DNA of 64,000 nucleotides from Gracilaria gracilis (Eukaryota > Rhodophyta > Florideophyceae > Gracilariales > Gracilariaceae). Made by a program: the position numbers and the translations under genes. Position 1 is the first letter of the stretch; each line of letters opens with the position of its first letter. This document shows, piece by piece, positions 46,646 through 57,302 of the stretch. The notes below the pieces were generated by a model. The model did not search any database. It saw only the letters and a program-made list of their open reading frames with translations, and was not told the DNA's origin. Location of the stretch: the NCBI GenBank assembly GCA_030374805.1, contig JARGSG010000011.1, positions 744,001 through 808,000 on the forward strand, in the 5' to 3' direction.

Positions 46646-49477
46646 TCATGACTTCTGGTATTCACCGCCTACACCGACTGCAGTTGATCTCCTTCGCCCT
46701 ACTTCTATTCTGCGGCCTTCATCGTCTTCTCTTCGAGAAGGCATGGGTAACTGATTCACATGCCTGGCAGTGAGATCCTGTACTTCTTCAAGGAGTTGTT
46801 GATTTCCAAGTCGGGACGCAATATCTGCGGCTTCTCTGCCCAGTCCACACCGCGCAAGAGCTCTGGCACGATCTCGCAAGTCCACTATCCTTCTTGCATA
46901 GTTCACAGCTTGTTCTTCCTTATCGTTCTTCAAGCATATATCGACAAAGGCAGAAAATCCAATTGGGGGTCCTTTGGAAGACCCTGCTGAGTTTGACAAT
47001 GCTTCTATACCTTTGAAGTCTCCAATATTAGCCATAGAATTCAGACAGATCCAAAAGAACCTTCGTTCCGGTACCATCAATTCACGGCGTAACCGCGCAA
47101 TCATGTCTTCCTTCTTTCTTGAGTCGCTAATGTCCTGAATTGCCCTCGCAAGGAGTTCCCCGTCATTCGCATACCGCAGGGTCCCAGGTTCCAACTTAGC
47201 CCTCTTCTCCAACTCAATAGCGTTTGCGGCGACGGCCGCTGCATGTTGTACAGCCTGCATCTCAAAGCGACAAGCTCTTCGATAGCGCCCTTTTCCAATG
47301 CTTCTCGCAGCTGTTTCCAAGTCGCTCATTCGTTTCCGTGGATCAGGACTGATATTAGCAGTTTGAATATCGACCATAGCAGCTTCTCTCCAGCGGCCAA
47401 CTTCCCAATACAATAACTTCAATCCAGCTGTACTTCCGATTTGCTTCAAATGCGAAGCAAGAAGATCGGTTGCTCTGGTGCAGATACTTGACTGCAGACT
47501 GCGAATAATTCGTGCTGTTTCCTTCACATTTCTGGCTTCTAGAATGTGTCCGAGAACATCGAGAACAAGCTCTGGGTCACCGGAAGCGACTGCTGATGTG
47601 ATGGCCTGTTTTTCCCTTCCCATCTTCAAAAACATATCAACTTTGGGCGCTGGTCGCATCTCTTGACGCAAAAGAAGCTCCGCGCATTTGGGGCGCTTTG
47701 CTGCGAATGCTGCTTCAGCCGCCAATACATATGGCAATGCCTTGCTTCTTCTACTACCAGGACGATCAAGGGCAACAAAAGACTTGCTGACAGCCTCAAA
47801 CTTCTCCTCTATAGCGAACTTAATATGCTCATCAGGTTCGTTGCTACTGTTGCGAATTACGTCTTTTGACCATTCAGCAAGGACATCATACGGAGATATA
47901 CCACCAAAAAAAGCAAGCCGTAGTGCAGTTGTGTGCTTCCCAAATCGGGATAAACGAGCTACGAGCCCAGGCAACCCGAGGGAGTCAAATTGCAATTTCG
48001 TTAGCGGGACACCGGCAAGTTCAGCGGCAGAGGCATTGAGAACTCGCAGAATTGCTATGGCTGCAGGTATCATATCAACATCACGACGCATCCGCGCATC
48101 CCTTCTCTTTCGCAAAATAGGAAGTTCAGAATTAGCGCTCATAGCACCATCGTTGTCGTCAGCAAATACTGTCGCGTATCGCTGCCCATATGCAGCGGCA
48201 CGGAGAAGCTGTTTCTGAATGGTTACGTCGAGTTCCAAGTATGCCGCATTGACGCAGCTTCGCGCAGCTTCAAGAAGAGTTCCCGCCTCACGGAGCTCCC
48301 TCAGCAATCTATATCTTGTGAGGGCTTGCATAGAGATTGGTTCAAACTCATCCATTTCTCCAGAGCTCTTGAAGAGCTTATAACTTGGAGCTTGCTTCTG
48401 ACAAAAGATGGAGGTGATTAACTCTGGAACCATTTGCAAGAACTCAATGCGCTCGCAGGATATTAGCCGAAGTCCATCTTTCTCGTTCTTGAGAATCACA
48501 CCAGTTGTGATTGCACTCTCTTCAAGATTTAGCACTGCGAGTCCTCGCTTCGGACCAACAAGTACCAAATGCTCTTTATAAAGCACGGCAATTGAATCAC
48601 TTCCAACCCAAGAGAGGGCATCTGGTTTCTTAGCGTCAAATAGTTCTTCGGAAACTGCATTTTCCACCCCAAGAATGGAAAGCTCAACGACGAGATTCAA
48701 ACGTACTATCTCGACTTGTCGCGCGAGGTCCCAAACAAATAAGCTTCCCATAGAGTTCTCAATTGCTACTACATATTTCCCATTAGAGGACAAGGCAACA
48801 TGGGATACGTTTCCTGTCGCAGTAATAGGTTGTACGCCTGAGGAATTGGCTATCACCACGGATCTATTCTCGGTTATCAATATAGTTTCAATTACTTCAT
48901 GACTCGATTGTTCCGGCGCAATCGCCGAAATACCTGTATTCAGAACATCGGCGGCCACTCTCTCAGGAGGGCGAACGTTGAAGGATTCCGTTAAGAGTTT
49001 TTCATATGCATCGACGCGATAAACGGCGCCTGAATCAGTACGGACAACAACGTCACCAGTGTGCAAAATAGAAGCATCATAAACGCTGTCACGTTCGAAA
49101 ACTCGAACACTTCGCACATGAGTGAGGTCGCCACCACCAGGAAGACGGATCAGCAGACCATCATTGTACACGATGGTTAGTACATCATTAACACTCCATC
49201 CAAGAGCCACAGCGCGAAACGGAGGGTCGGTTAGCTTTACACGTTCACGAAGACGCTCTATATGGTGAAGCTTTTCACCGGAAAGGGTGTGAATTGTGAG
49301 GGAATGAGTAATGCCCCACCCAGCGTCAGGAATGAGTGCTATGGGTCCCGCATTCAAAGCGACTGCGTACAAACAGCTTGCTAAGTGACTTGAGTTAATT
49401 GATGGTCCTGATGAATACTGGAGTTGACGGCGGTAGAAACGGTTTTCAAGCGAAACCCAGTTCCTGGGTACTTCCAT
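46646..49477 (-). CDS. VPS16: VPS16, HOPS/CORVET core subunit
   Basis: A 943-residue VPS16. The N-terminal beta-propeller begins NWVSLENRFYRRQLQYSS, matching the family's FYRKxELY start, with GPIALIPDAGW and AVALGWSVNDVLTIVYNDG. The C-terminal alpha-solenoid has the family blocks LLRxAAYG (QLLRAAAYGQRYA), SRFGKHTTALRLAFF and the signature PPIGFSAFVDICLKND. VPS16 binds VPS33 and scaffolds both complexes for endolysosomal fusion. Single exon. The basic C-terminal tail (GRRIEVGRRRS) is unusual. A second tethering subunit gene (42320-45238) lies on the same strand with NAA10 between them. Confidence 0.9.
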   Translation of the reverse strand: MEVPRNWVSLENRFYRRQLQYSSGPSINSSHLASCLYAVALNAGPIALIPDAGWGITHSLTIHTLSGEKLHHIERLRERVKLTDPPFRAVALGWSVNDVLTIVYNDGLLIRLPGGGDLTHVRSVRVFERDSVYDASILHTGDVVVRTDSGAVYRVDAYEKLLTESFNVRPPERVAADVLNTGISAIAPEQSSHEVIETILITENRSVVIANSSGVQPITATGNVSHVALSSNGKYVVAIENSMGSLFVWDLARQVEIVRLNLVVELSILGVENAVSEELFDAKKPDALSWVGSDSIAVLYKEHLVLVGPKRGLAVLNLEESAITTGVILKNEKDGLRLISCERIEFLQMVPELITSIFCQKQAPSYKLFKSSGEMDEFEPISMQALTRYRLLRELREAGTLLEAARSCVNAAYLELDVTIQKQLLRAAAYGQRYATVFADDNDGAMSANSELPILRKRRDARMRRDVDMIPAAIAILRVLNASAAELAGVPLTKLQFDSLGLPGLVARLSRFGKHTTALRLAFFGGISPYDVLAEWSKDVIRNSSNEPDEHIKFAIEEKFEAVSKSFVALDRPGSRRSKALPYVLAAEAAFAAKRPKCAELLLRQEMRPAPKVDMFLKMGREKQAITSAVASGDPELVLDVLGHILEARNVKETARIIRSLQSSICTRATDLLASHLKQIGSTAGLKLLYWEVGRWREAAMVDIQTANISPDPRKRMSDLETAARSIGKGRYRRACRFEMQAVQHAAAVAANAIELEKRAKLEPGTLRYANDGELLARAIQDISDSRKKEDMIARLRRELMVPERRFFWICLNSMANIGDFKGIEALSNSAGSSKGPPIGFSAFVDICLKNDKEEQAVNYARRIVDLRDRARALARCGLGREAADIASRLGNQQLLEEVQDLTARHVNQLPMPSRREDDEGRRIEVGRRRSTAVGVGGEYQKS

Positions 49478-49824
49478 GGTTTATTCAGCCGTCAAGCGGC
49501 TGCAAGCAAGAACTGAAGTCGTTTGTAACAATCTCTAAGCGATTAACATAGAGAACATGTGAAAGAGGCGCTCTGTGGTTTAGGCAGAAGTTGTACGGGT
49601 TTGCAGATTCCAAGGCCTTTCGTGGGCATTGGACGTGGGAATCACTTCGGCCCGGTTCCTGTAGTCACCACCACTAGAAGATGTCACAATGATTGTCCAT
49701 TGTAGCAATTTCAACTTGACGAGTATGTGCTGAAGTTGTTGGGCCACGCGAAGCTTGAAGCTTCCCCACGTTCGGTCCAAACCTGGAAGGAAGAATACGT
49801 ATCTATTTTTTGGTACCTGTATAT

Positions 49825-49837
49825 ATACCGTTGGTAC
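49825..49837. promoter_or_regulatory. Near-match GTACC-N3-GGTAC dyad
   Basis: ATACC-GTT-GGTAC, about 95 nt past the stop of the doubtful ORF 49930-50220. That spacing resembles the other 3'-flank copies and weakly supports the ORF. Confidence 0.3.
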
Positions 49838-49929
49838 ATGAGTTTATGCCCTGCATCGCATCTGCTGCCGTTGTTCCGTGCACTCCGTCGAAAAACAGCT
49901 TCAGCTGTCAGGGCGTTAATTTTTGCAAT

Positions 49930-50220
49930 TTAGAAAGCAGAAAGGTTCGCGAAACGGAAAGCAGCAAGACGCGCTTCTTCACACTTGTTGAGAGCAGAGC
50001 CGGATTCAACACCGGATACGATTGCGTTGTATCTCAAGTCGTGTGATTTCTCTTGAACTCGAGCAAGCTTGCACTTTACAAAACAGCACTGTGAAAGCGC
50101 TTCGCGTCCTCGGACTTGGCTTGCATTGGCAGCAACAGGCACCTGTTTTCGGCCAGATTTGTCAACGGAATCTGTTGAACAGATGAAAGTTACCAGGGTA
50201 ACCCGTTTTATAACAGACAT
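49930..50220 (-). CDS. Possible small Cys-containing protein
   Basis: 96 codons, starting MSVIKRVTLVTFICS. The middle (PVAANASQVRGREALSQCC) and the helix-like VQEKSHDLRYNAIV look more protein-like than the surrounding frames. No family is recognised. The dyad 95 nt downstream gives slight support. Confidence 0.3.
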   Translation of the reverse strand: MSVIKRVTLVTFICSTDSVDKSGRKQVPVAANASQVRGREALSQCCFVKCKLARVQEKSHDLRYNAIVSGVESGSALNKCEEARLAAFRFANLSAF

Positions 50221-50566
50221 TGTTTAACGGGGCACAATGTGTGGGTTGAAGCTGCGTAGCGTCCCTCTAACGTACTCTATCTAATAGATACATAACATTA
50301 TGCATGCTACATACTCCACACACAAAAAAAATTGCATGATAGAAGCTATCGCCCATTCTGAGTCTGTTAAAAACCCCGAATACGATTTCCGAACCAAACA
50401 TCTGTAACAACGCTGCTGCCACCGCCGCAGATCGGAGTCACAACCAGGCAGATTGCACTCACGAGAGGTCTCCGTCAGTCACCTCAACACAGTGAACCCA
50501 GCTATATTCCCAGTCCTGTTGAATGTAATATAGAACCATCTTTGACGAAACATATTCCTGGGCACA

Positions 50567-51676
50567 ATGAGCGATCAGATTGTTAGGCTTGGTATACTCT
50601 CGACCGCATGGATAAATACCGTAATTCTCGACAGCGTCTCTCGTCTGGATGACGTCGAATGTATCACAATAGCATCCCGTGACTTGAAACGAGCTCAAAA
50701 GTATGCCGAAGAACACAACCTCCCACACGCATGTACTTATGAGGAAATCCTAATCGCTCCGGTCGATGCAGTGTATATCCCGCTCCCGACCGCAATTGCC
50801 TCGGAATGGGCAGTCCGTTGCGCAAATGCTCGGAAGCACATCTTTGTCGATAAACCATTTGCATCAACACCCCAGGTGGAGGCTATAAAGGAAGCCTGTG
50901 AGCAAGCGCAAGTCATCTTTATGGATGCCACACATTTCGTACATGCTGATCGCACAAAGGAAGTTCGGAAACGGATTCTTGCTGGAGATATTGGAAGAGT
51001 CAAACGGTTGCAGTCCACGTTCTGTATTCCCATCCCGAACATGGCGCAAAATATCCGTTCCAAACCGGAGCTGGAACCTATGACTCTGTGGGGAGATCTT
51101 GGTTGGTATGTATCCCGCACAGCTATTGCATTCCTTGGTATTGAGACTACGAAGAACATACTGTCTGTGAATTGTACCAGTAGGACTCAAAAGCGCTTTC
51201 CCAAAGCCCTCGAGTGCGTTGAGGGAATCGTAGAGTTTGGTGCTAGTGATGAGGATAAAGTATCTTTGTGCTTTGCAACTGATTGCACTTCGGGCATACT
51301 CATGCGGACAACCGCCATTGGTGAAAAGGGTTACCTCGAAATAGATGGGTTTGTAGTTCCCCCTCGCCAGACGAAGATCTTCGACTCTATTCGAAAGCCG
51401 GAGGACTATTCAGACGATACTGATTACACGTACGAAAAATCAGTTACAGAGATTGAAGGAGAGGACAATTACCAGTGGAGCTTCCCAGCACCTGAACAGA
51501 TCCATGTGGATGAAGGTGGTCTTCCACAAGCCGCAAAAATGGTGAAGGAATACGTGCGCATGATTCGTGAAAATGACATGGAATCATCAGCAAAATGGAT
51601 AAGCGAAACTTTAGCCACCCAGCGTATCGTGGATTCTGTCTTTGAGAAGATTAAGGAACAGCACGGATGGCAGTAG
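50567..51676 (+). CDS. Gfo/Idh/MocA oxidoreductase, copy A
   Basis: A 369-residue NAD(P)-dependent oxidoreductase of the Gfo/Idh/MocA family, close to dihydrodiol/D-xylose dehydrogenases. The Rossmann start is LGILSTAWIN; the usual GxGxxA is altered to GILSTA, as in the dihydrodiol-dehydrogenase subgroup. AVYIPLPTAIASEWAVRCA and the substrate/cofactor motif KHIFVDKPFA (DKP in place of EKP) follow. The C-terminal alpha/beta domain includes GDLGWYVSRTAIAFLG and FPAPEQIHVDEGG. A homologous gene lies inverted at 60978-62090. The tract at 50671-51117 is about 97 % identical to that copy, whereas the rest is much less similar. Substrate unknown, probably a sugar or diol. Confidence 0.9.
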   Translation: MSDQIVRLGILSTAWINTVILDSVSRLDDVECITIASRDLKRAQKYAEEHNLPHACTYEEILIAPVDAVYIPLPTAIASEWAVRCANARKHIFVDKPFASTPQVEAIKEACEQAQVIFMDATHFVHADRTKEVRKRILAGDIGRVKRLQSTFCIPIPNMAQNIRSKPELEPMTLWGDLGWYVSRTAIAFLGIETTKNILSVNCTSRTQKRFPKALECVEGIVEFGASDEDKVSLCFATDCTSGILMRTTAIGEKGYLEIDGFVVPPRQTKIFDSIRKPEDYSDDTDYTYEKSVTEIEGEDNYQWSFPAPEQIHVDEGGLPQAAKMVKEYVRMIRENDMESSAKWISETLATQRIVDSVFEKIKEQHGWQ

Positions 51677-53560
51677 TAACGCTGTTGCAAATGGTCTCAT
51701 AGAATAACTGCTTGGTTCAGATGCTGTATGTTTTTCGTCTGATGCACAGCTGTCCCACAGCTTCCCTTTATTCCCCGAATCCATATACGCCGTGAGGGTT
51801 GTGTTATATGAAGCATAGTGTCATCACGAACGTGGGCAATGCCGATAATAGATTGTCATACGGAAGTTAGTTAACGTAGATGCATAGAGTAAACGAAATC
51901 ATTTTATCAACTTGTTTCGGACCTTCAGCATGATATAGATGCTGTCCCCCACTTGAAAACCCCTCAACGCGAATTACCAAAGCACCCAAGGCGAGGTGTA
52001 CAACAGCTTGCCTAAGTTTTAAAGCAGTTAGGACCTTGAAGGAGCGCTATCTCTGATCCACCCGTGGGCTGATACCAAAATGGGGAGTTCGGGCATCCCT
52101 GGGTCACCCTCATACTGCAACCTCACTGAGCATATTCCAAATGGAGTTCCAACCACTATGTTCTCCATGTTTTACTTGCCTCAATGGATGGTTGAGCAAT
52201 GAGCGTCACGTAGACTGTCTACTAGCTTTCTCTATCTTTCTATGAGCACACAAGCCTAATGACAGCATACAACTTAGAGCGGGAGTCATCTGTTGGAGGG
52301 AGCGTTCTCTCAGGAGCATGGCCATTTTCTAAAGATGTCAGCAACAACTTGACCTTGTCGCTATAGAATGGGGGCGACCATAACCTTTCTTGACATAGTT
52401 CTCTTCAGACACCTCAAAACATAGTCAGAGTTTAGAAAGCTCGCCCTGCAGTTACACACCCTCCTCTGTCCCAGAAGATGCGATCCAAGAGGATGTAAAG
52501 AGGAAGTGTGTTCCACTGCAGTTTGCTTGAGCAACCTTTGCTTCTATAGGCCAACACCTTTTTCCATGTTACCTGAACAGTCAGACGACAATGTTTTTAA
52601 ACATACCCCTTTGATAATCTCCAATTGACTTCCACCAGCCTGACTTCCATCCAGTCTAGTGTGTTTTGAGTTCGTGCTTCATATTGCTCTTTCTAGGTGT
52701 AAGGCTGTACAGGCTGTATAATACTGCCACTAGGTACCGAAACCAAATAGAATTGCTTGATGACACGCTTGTCTGCTCGTCAGTTGAAAAACACAAGTTA
52801 TAAGTTATGATTGGGCTTGTGAGTTCACAAGGAGAGAGCGAGAGGGTTGAACATCTTCTGGCTTGTCCCCCACCAGGCTGACAGCCTTAGTAAAAAAAAA
52901 AGAACAGGCAAACCAAGCCTGTATGTCTTGTTTGTCTGCCTGATTTAAGAAGTTAATGATGGATATGATGAGCAATAGCTAATAGCGTTTTTGGCCTTCT
53001 GTTGGAAAAGAATGCAAAACTTCGTTTAACTGCACCAGTTCCCAAATTGGGAACCTTGGACACAGCAAAGAAGAACCATGCCGTGGTACACATGATGTGG
53101 AGCGGGAAGAATTCATTGAACCCAACACTAGGCCTCACAGGTATTCGTTATGAAGTTCCGAATGAGCAGCTGACCCTGCACACTTGAGAAGAAGCAACTA
53201 TTCTCAACCAAATTTTTTCCGCTTATGGCCATGTCTGGAAGCTAGGCACGAAGGTACATGGCAGAGTTCCATGTATCTTCGCAGCTCACAGCAACCCCTT
53301 CATGCTGACATATCGGTGTTGTGCACTTCTGTTGACGTGATGGACTGTAGCAGGGCTCACTACCGCAAACAAACGCCATATAGGCGAATAGATCCAATTT
53401 AACTTGATGCGAAAGGGTAAGCTCAAAGGTTCGCTCGCTCTGCTTCTGCGATTGAAACCCTCATGACCTAGAGAGAGATCAGGCGACATACTGATAAGAG
53501 CTGAATCGCTAATGCATTTGTCGGCGTAAAGGATAGTAAAGGGCATGTTTATAGACAGAG
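51677..53560. other. 1.9-kb stretch without a gene
   Basis: Composition is about 45 % GC with many short stop-limited frames. A few fragments (for example 53002-53187) resemble nothing I know. It may hold decayed repeats. No structured RNA is recognised. Confidence 0.45.
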
Positions 53561-54411
53561 CTATTCAAGCTCAGTAAGATAGTCTTTCGTCTCTGCTGGG
53601 GTGAGAGTCTTGAACATCTTATCCTCACCAATGATTCCAATCTCAATGTTATTTTCAGTGACCTGGCCTTCAAAACCTTCCTTCAAGGTCAGAATAGCCG
53701 TATGAATGGCGTCTTCAAGCTCAATGTCATCCGCATAACGTTTTTCTAGGAATGTCTTGGCATTGACCATATTCTTTCCAATAGCGCTTGCTTTCCATGC
53801 GTAATAACTACCGCTGGGATCGATCTGGCACAATTGGGGACCTTCCTCATCAAAACCGGCCACCAATAAACTAACTCCGAACGGACGTACACCACCGCTT
53901 TGGGTGAATTCTTGCATCACGCTCGCTACCTCTCGCACTAGTTGTCCCACTGGTATGGATTCGTTGTAGACTTGATAATAAGATTGAGCCGCCTTTCTCG
54001 CCTTTTTGATCAGCACTCGTGAGTCGGGACCCATACCAGCATACACGATTCCTATTGATTTTGTTATCATAGATACCTTCTGTATACTCTCCAAATCCAT
54101 CAGAGGTGACGGTAAACGCTTTTCAGTAGCCAGAACGATGCCATTGTTCGCTGCGAGAATCGAATTTGCAGCAAAACGAATGCAAGGTTAGATCGCTTTT
54201 TAATCGCTCTGGAGCAAGGATAAGGGCATCTTCCTCATTGCATGAGCCGCAATGAGATACGAAGGTTGAAGGGTGGATGAAGCGCATACTCACCTTTTAT
54301 TCCCAAGGCTGTGGCGCCGGCGGTTACGGCGTTGAGGGCATACTCGATCTGCACCAAACGTCCACTGGGACTGAAAGTGGTGAGCGAGAAGGAGTAGTCT
54401 GATTCACCCAT
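53561..54411 (-). CDS. PSMA2: 20S proteasome subunit alpha 2
   Basis: A 235-residue alpha-type proteasome subunit that builds the outer gating ring of the 20S core. Two exons on the minus strand: 54411-54294 and 54150-53561. The 143-nt intron (GTGAGT ... TCGCAG, with a TCTAAC branch-like site) splits one codon. Exon 1 gives the alpha-subunit N-terminal gate motif [20 protein letters not shown]. Exon 2 gives [20 protein letters not shown], the highly conserved [26 protein letters not shown] and [18 protein letters not shown]. As in other alpha subunits there is no catalytic N-terminal threonine. Starting at the internal Met of exon 2 would remove the gate and is rejected. Confidence 0.97.
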
Positions 54412-55156
54412 AGTCGAAGAAAAGTTAAACAGTCGACTGAATCGGGTTTGTAGGTCAAAAGCACACTATCAAGCTCGGCGATCTGCGTGTGTTCGACGAA
54501 AGGCTGCAGAGAAGGCTCGCCAAAAAGCTTGTTTGCTGGACTGAAAGAATTGCAAGCTTTTCTATGCAGACATACGAAGGAAGATTATAGTCGTGCGCAA
54601 CGATGGATCAACGTATCGAACGCTCCAAAGCTCTTCGCGGGTTGAAGGCGCTCAAGGCAATGGCATTGCAGATTGGTGCTGGAATGCACGCATCGGACAT
54701 GGAACGAAAAAGTGAGAACCGCCTTTACAGTAGATAAGCAACGATTGGCTGATGCGAAAATAAGCTACTGTAATGCTATCTGTGAGGTCATTGATAAAAA
54801 CCACACAAGTTGTGCTCGGAGAGCAATGCTCTCCAACTCTGGAACTTCAGCTTGAATGCAGGGTTACAAGGGTAGTTAAGGTTCCAGTCCTTAGTAGTTG
54901 CCTTTTCTCAACGATAACAGTGTGAGACAAAGGCAAATTGGGTGCTTCACATTTATCGAATTGAGTACCTTTGTACTGCGCAGAACACCACCAGCATCTT
55001 CGTGTCAGAAACGACCGATTGGTTTGGCGCAAAAAGGAGGGTATTAGCATTAGCATTGCTCGAGGTTCAGATATCTGCACCTGAGAAACTTGAGACGCAG
55101 AAGTTCTGTGACAAGAACGAGCAGCATTCACTGGTTCAATCGAGACATTTTGAAAC
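54412..55156. promoter_or_regulatory. PSMA2 promoter side and upstream of CbbY
   Basis: Contains a possible short gene (54603-54737). The rest carries no recognised element. Confidence 0.4.
54603..54737 (+). CDS. Possible first exon of a small gene
   Basis: 44 codons beginning MDQRIERSKALRGLKALK, helical and basic. A good donor-like GTGAGA at 54712 would cut it after MHASDMERK. A protein-like frame (DKQRLADAKISYCNAICEVI) follows near 54736-54800 and could be a later exon. Its position, divergent from PSMA2 by 190 bp, fits a shared promoter. The family is not recognised and the gene structure is unresolved. Confidence 0.3.
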   Translation: MDQRIERSKALRGLKALKAMALQIGAGMHASDMERKSENRLYSR

Positions 55157-56092
55157 ATGGCCGCATTCGTTAGCGCGAACGGAATCTCATTGTCAAAGAC
55201 AAATTACTTGCGAACAAAATACTGCTCTCCACACCCGAGAAAACCACTCACCGTTTCACCGAAAACAAGAACTAGTCGAATCCCAATCAAATCAGCTCTG
55301 GATGCTATCATTTTTGACTGCGACGGCGTCCTCGCTGATACAGAGCGCGATGCGCACAGAGTGGCGTTCAACATTGCCTTCGAGGAACGAAAGCTAGACA
55401 CCGTATGGGACGAAAAGTTGTACGGGAAGCTCTTAGAAACTGGTGGCGGAAAGGAACGTATGACTGCCTATTGGAACGGTTTGGGACAGTGGCCGACTGG
55501 TGCTGACACACAGTCGGAACAAACAACTATGGTTAAGGCTCTTCATGCACGTAAGACTGAATTATTTATGGAGCTTGTCGCAGCTGGAAAGGTTCCACTT
55601 CGGGAAGGCGTGCAACGACTCGTACGTGAGGCCGTAGAAGCAGGTATAAAGGTCGCGGTTTGTAGCACGTCCAATGAAAAAGCGGTCAACAAGATCGTGG
55701 AGATGCTCGGTGATGATGCTTCTGCAGTATCCGTGTATGCTGGAGATATCGTTGAGAAGAAGAAGCCAAGCCCAGATGTATATAACTTGGCTGCAGAAAA
55801 GCTGAGTCTAAATCCTTCAAATGTATGCGTGATTGAAGACAGTTATATCGGTGTGCAGGCTGCGCGTGCTGCGGGAATGCCGGTTGTGGTTACGAAGTCC
55901 ACATACACAAAAGACGAAGATTTCTCGGATGCACAGAAAGTATTGAATTCCTTAGAGGACCCAGTGACAACATTGGAAAGTCTTACTCAGATGGTAGAGG
56001 GCCTGCAAGCGGCGAATGCTCCCAAGAGTGGCATTGGTCAGGTGGGAAGATTCCGTTCCGCTCGGCGGATGTATGGCTCAAGTTATTTGTGA
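55157..56092 (+). CDS. cbbY: CbbY-type HAD phosphatase, plastid
   Basis: A 311-residue haloacid-dehalogenase phosphatase. CbbY proteins hydrolyse xylulose-1,5-bisphosphate, an inhibitor of Rubisco. The first ~45 residues are Ser/Thr/Arg-rich and resemble a plastid transit peptide. The nucleophile motif IFDCDGVLADTE has Asp at about 54 and 56. The cap domain with ETGGGKERMTAYW (CbbY-type) follows, then motif II VAVCSTSNEKAV, Lys in EKKKPSPDVYN, and motif IV VCVIEDSYIGVQAARAAGM. The domain order and cap motif match plant CbbY proteins. Single exon. Confidence 0.88.
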   Translation: MAAFVSANGISLSKTNYLRTKYCSPHPRKPLTVSPKTRTSRIPIKSALDAIIFDCDGVLADTERDAHRVAFNIAFEERKLDTVWDEKLYGKLLETGGGKERMTAYWNGLGQWPTGADTQSEQTTMVKALHARKTELFMELVAAGKVPLREGVQRLVREAVEAGIKVAVCSTSNEKAVNKIVEMLGDDASAVSVYAGDIVEKKKPSPDVYNLAAEKLSLNPSNVCVIEDSYIGVQAARAAGMPVVVTKSTYTKDEDFSDAQKVLNSLEDPVTTLESLTQMVEGLQAANAPKSGIGQVGRFRSARRMYGSSYL

Positions 56093-56301
56093 AGTGCTGA
56101 ATAACATTGCAACCCGCTGATATGTGCGAGATCAATAACCTCACTTCTTTGCCCATATATCTACTCATGTCAATGCGAATTTAGGCGAGTTCGTCTAGTA
56201 CTCTGACGATATCGCCATTTGTTTGAAAATCCCAAACATATTCAGATGAGACCAGAGAATGAAAAGCATGCATATACGAAGATAGATTGTTCAATAGTTT
56301 G

Positions 56302-56721
56302 TCAACCACCGTCTAGAGGTCTATTAAACCCACCTTTTCTGTTCATGTACTGACGATACTTTCGCGGTTTGAGTACTCTTGCTGCACCCACATCGTTACC
56401 CTCGACCGGCTTTCCTTTTGTGGAACTGAACGACAAAGGCAGGCCAAGAGCTTCCATCATCTCTCGCTCTTCATCTTCATTTACCGTTGCAGAAGCCCAG
56501 TAGTCTTCTTTCGGAGGTGGAGGCGGTGGCGGTGGGGGAGGGACTTCCGTGAATAACGGAGGTGGAGGTGGAGGTGGAGGCGGTGGAGGCGGTGGAGGGC
56601 TGTCCTCCATTGGGACCGGTTCAGATACGGATTCAGTCTTGATGGGTTGCGCTGACTTCTCCCCTGAGACCCGGCCAATTCTTTCCATCTGGAGTGTTAA
56701 CTGCCTTTCGCTCCGTTGCAT
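56302..56721 (-). CDS. SNRNP27: U4/U6.U5 tri-snRNP 27-kDa protein
   Basis: A 139-residue homologue of SNRNP27, a tri-snRNP protein that acts in spliceosome activation near the 5' splice site. The conserved C-terminal domain is complete: [21 protein letters not shown], then [22 protein letters not shown]. The Arg/Ser-rich N-terminus typical of animals and plants is replaced by two polyproline runs of ten or more residues (56521-56602). That is expected to change its partners, for example toward WW- or GYF-domain splicing factors. The start [11 protein letters not shown] gives a compact protein; MERIGRVSG is an alternative. Divergent from Ku70. Confidence 0.85.
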   Translation of the reverse strand: MQRSERQLTLQMERIGRVSGEKSAQPIKTESVSEPVPMEDSPPPPPPPPPPPPPPLFTEVPPPPPPPPPPKEDYWASATVNEDEEREMMEALGLPLSFSSTKGKPVEGNDVGAARVLKPRKYRQYMNRKGGFNRPLDGG

Positions 56722-57302
56722 TCACTCCCTAAGCTGGTACTATATATTTATTAACGCTGTTGTAAGATGTCTCTGGGACAAGGATAGACTAGCTCTAGTC
56801 CTGAACCACTTTTATTCTTCTTCATCATTCTTCAACAATCTGTGCGAGAGCGAGAAGCCAAAAAATTTTCTCAAATTTGGAATTTTGGCAATTTGACACA
56901 GATCCATACATCATCGGGATCATCCATGCATCTGGATCATCATCAGCTCTCTTCACGCGTTTCGCGCGTTTTTTCCAAATGGAAAGGCACATGGCAAAAA
57001 GGCATGCAAGGACCGCATGACGTATTCAGAGATCTTCGAATGACGTAACCTCACCCCTGTTCATCCGAAAATCTCTGCAGCAACCAGTCGCAGTGCCAGG
57101 CAGCAGAGGAAAGCGAAGCTTGTTTCCCACTTCACGTCTCCAGAGGCCACAGAGGCCACAGCATTACCGAACAGAAACGCCTGACGTTGTCATCACGGCA
57201 AGAAAAGGTGAATGCACAGAAGACCGCTGAATACGAATCACCATCACCTAGTTAGTTAATCTTGGACCCATCCGAGCTTCAACCCGCTGTTGGTAATAGA
57301 TT
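56722..57302. promoter_or_regulatory. Divergent SNRNP27/Ku70 promoter
   Basis: A 580-bp region between divergent genes with CGCG-containing patches near 56958-56970. No gene is seen. Confidence 0.4.

Larger units (their letters stand above)
49478..50566. other. Intergenic region with possible small gene
   Basis: Apart from the doubtful minus-strand ORF at 49930-50220, no gene is seen. A one-mismatch GTACC-N3-GGTAC dyad (ATACC-GTT-GGTAC) lies at 49825-49837. Confidence 0.45.
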
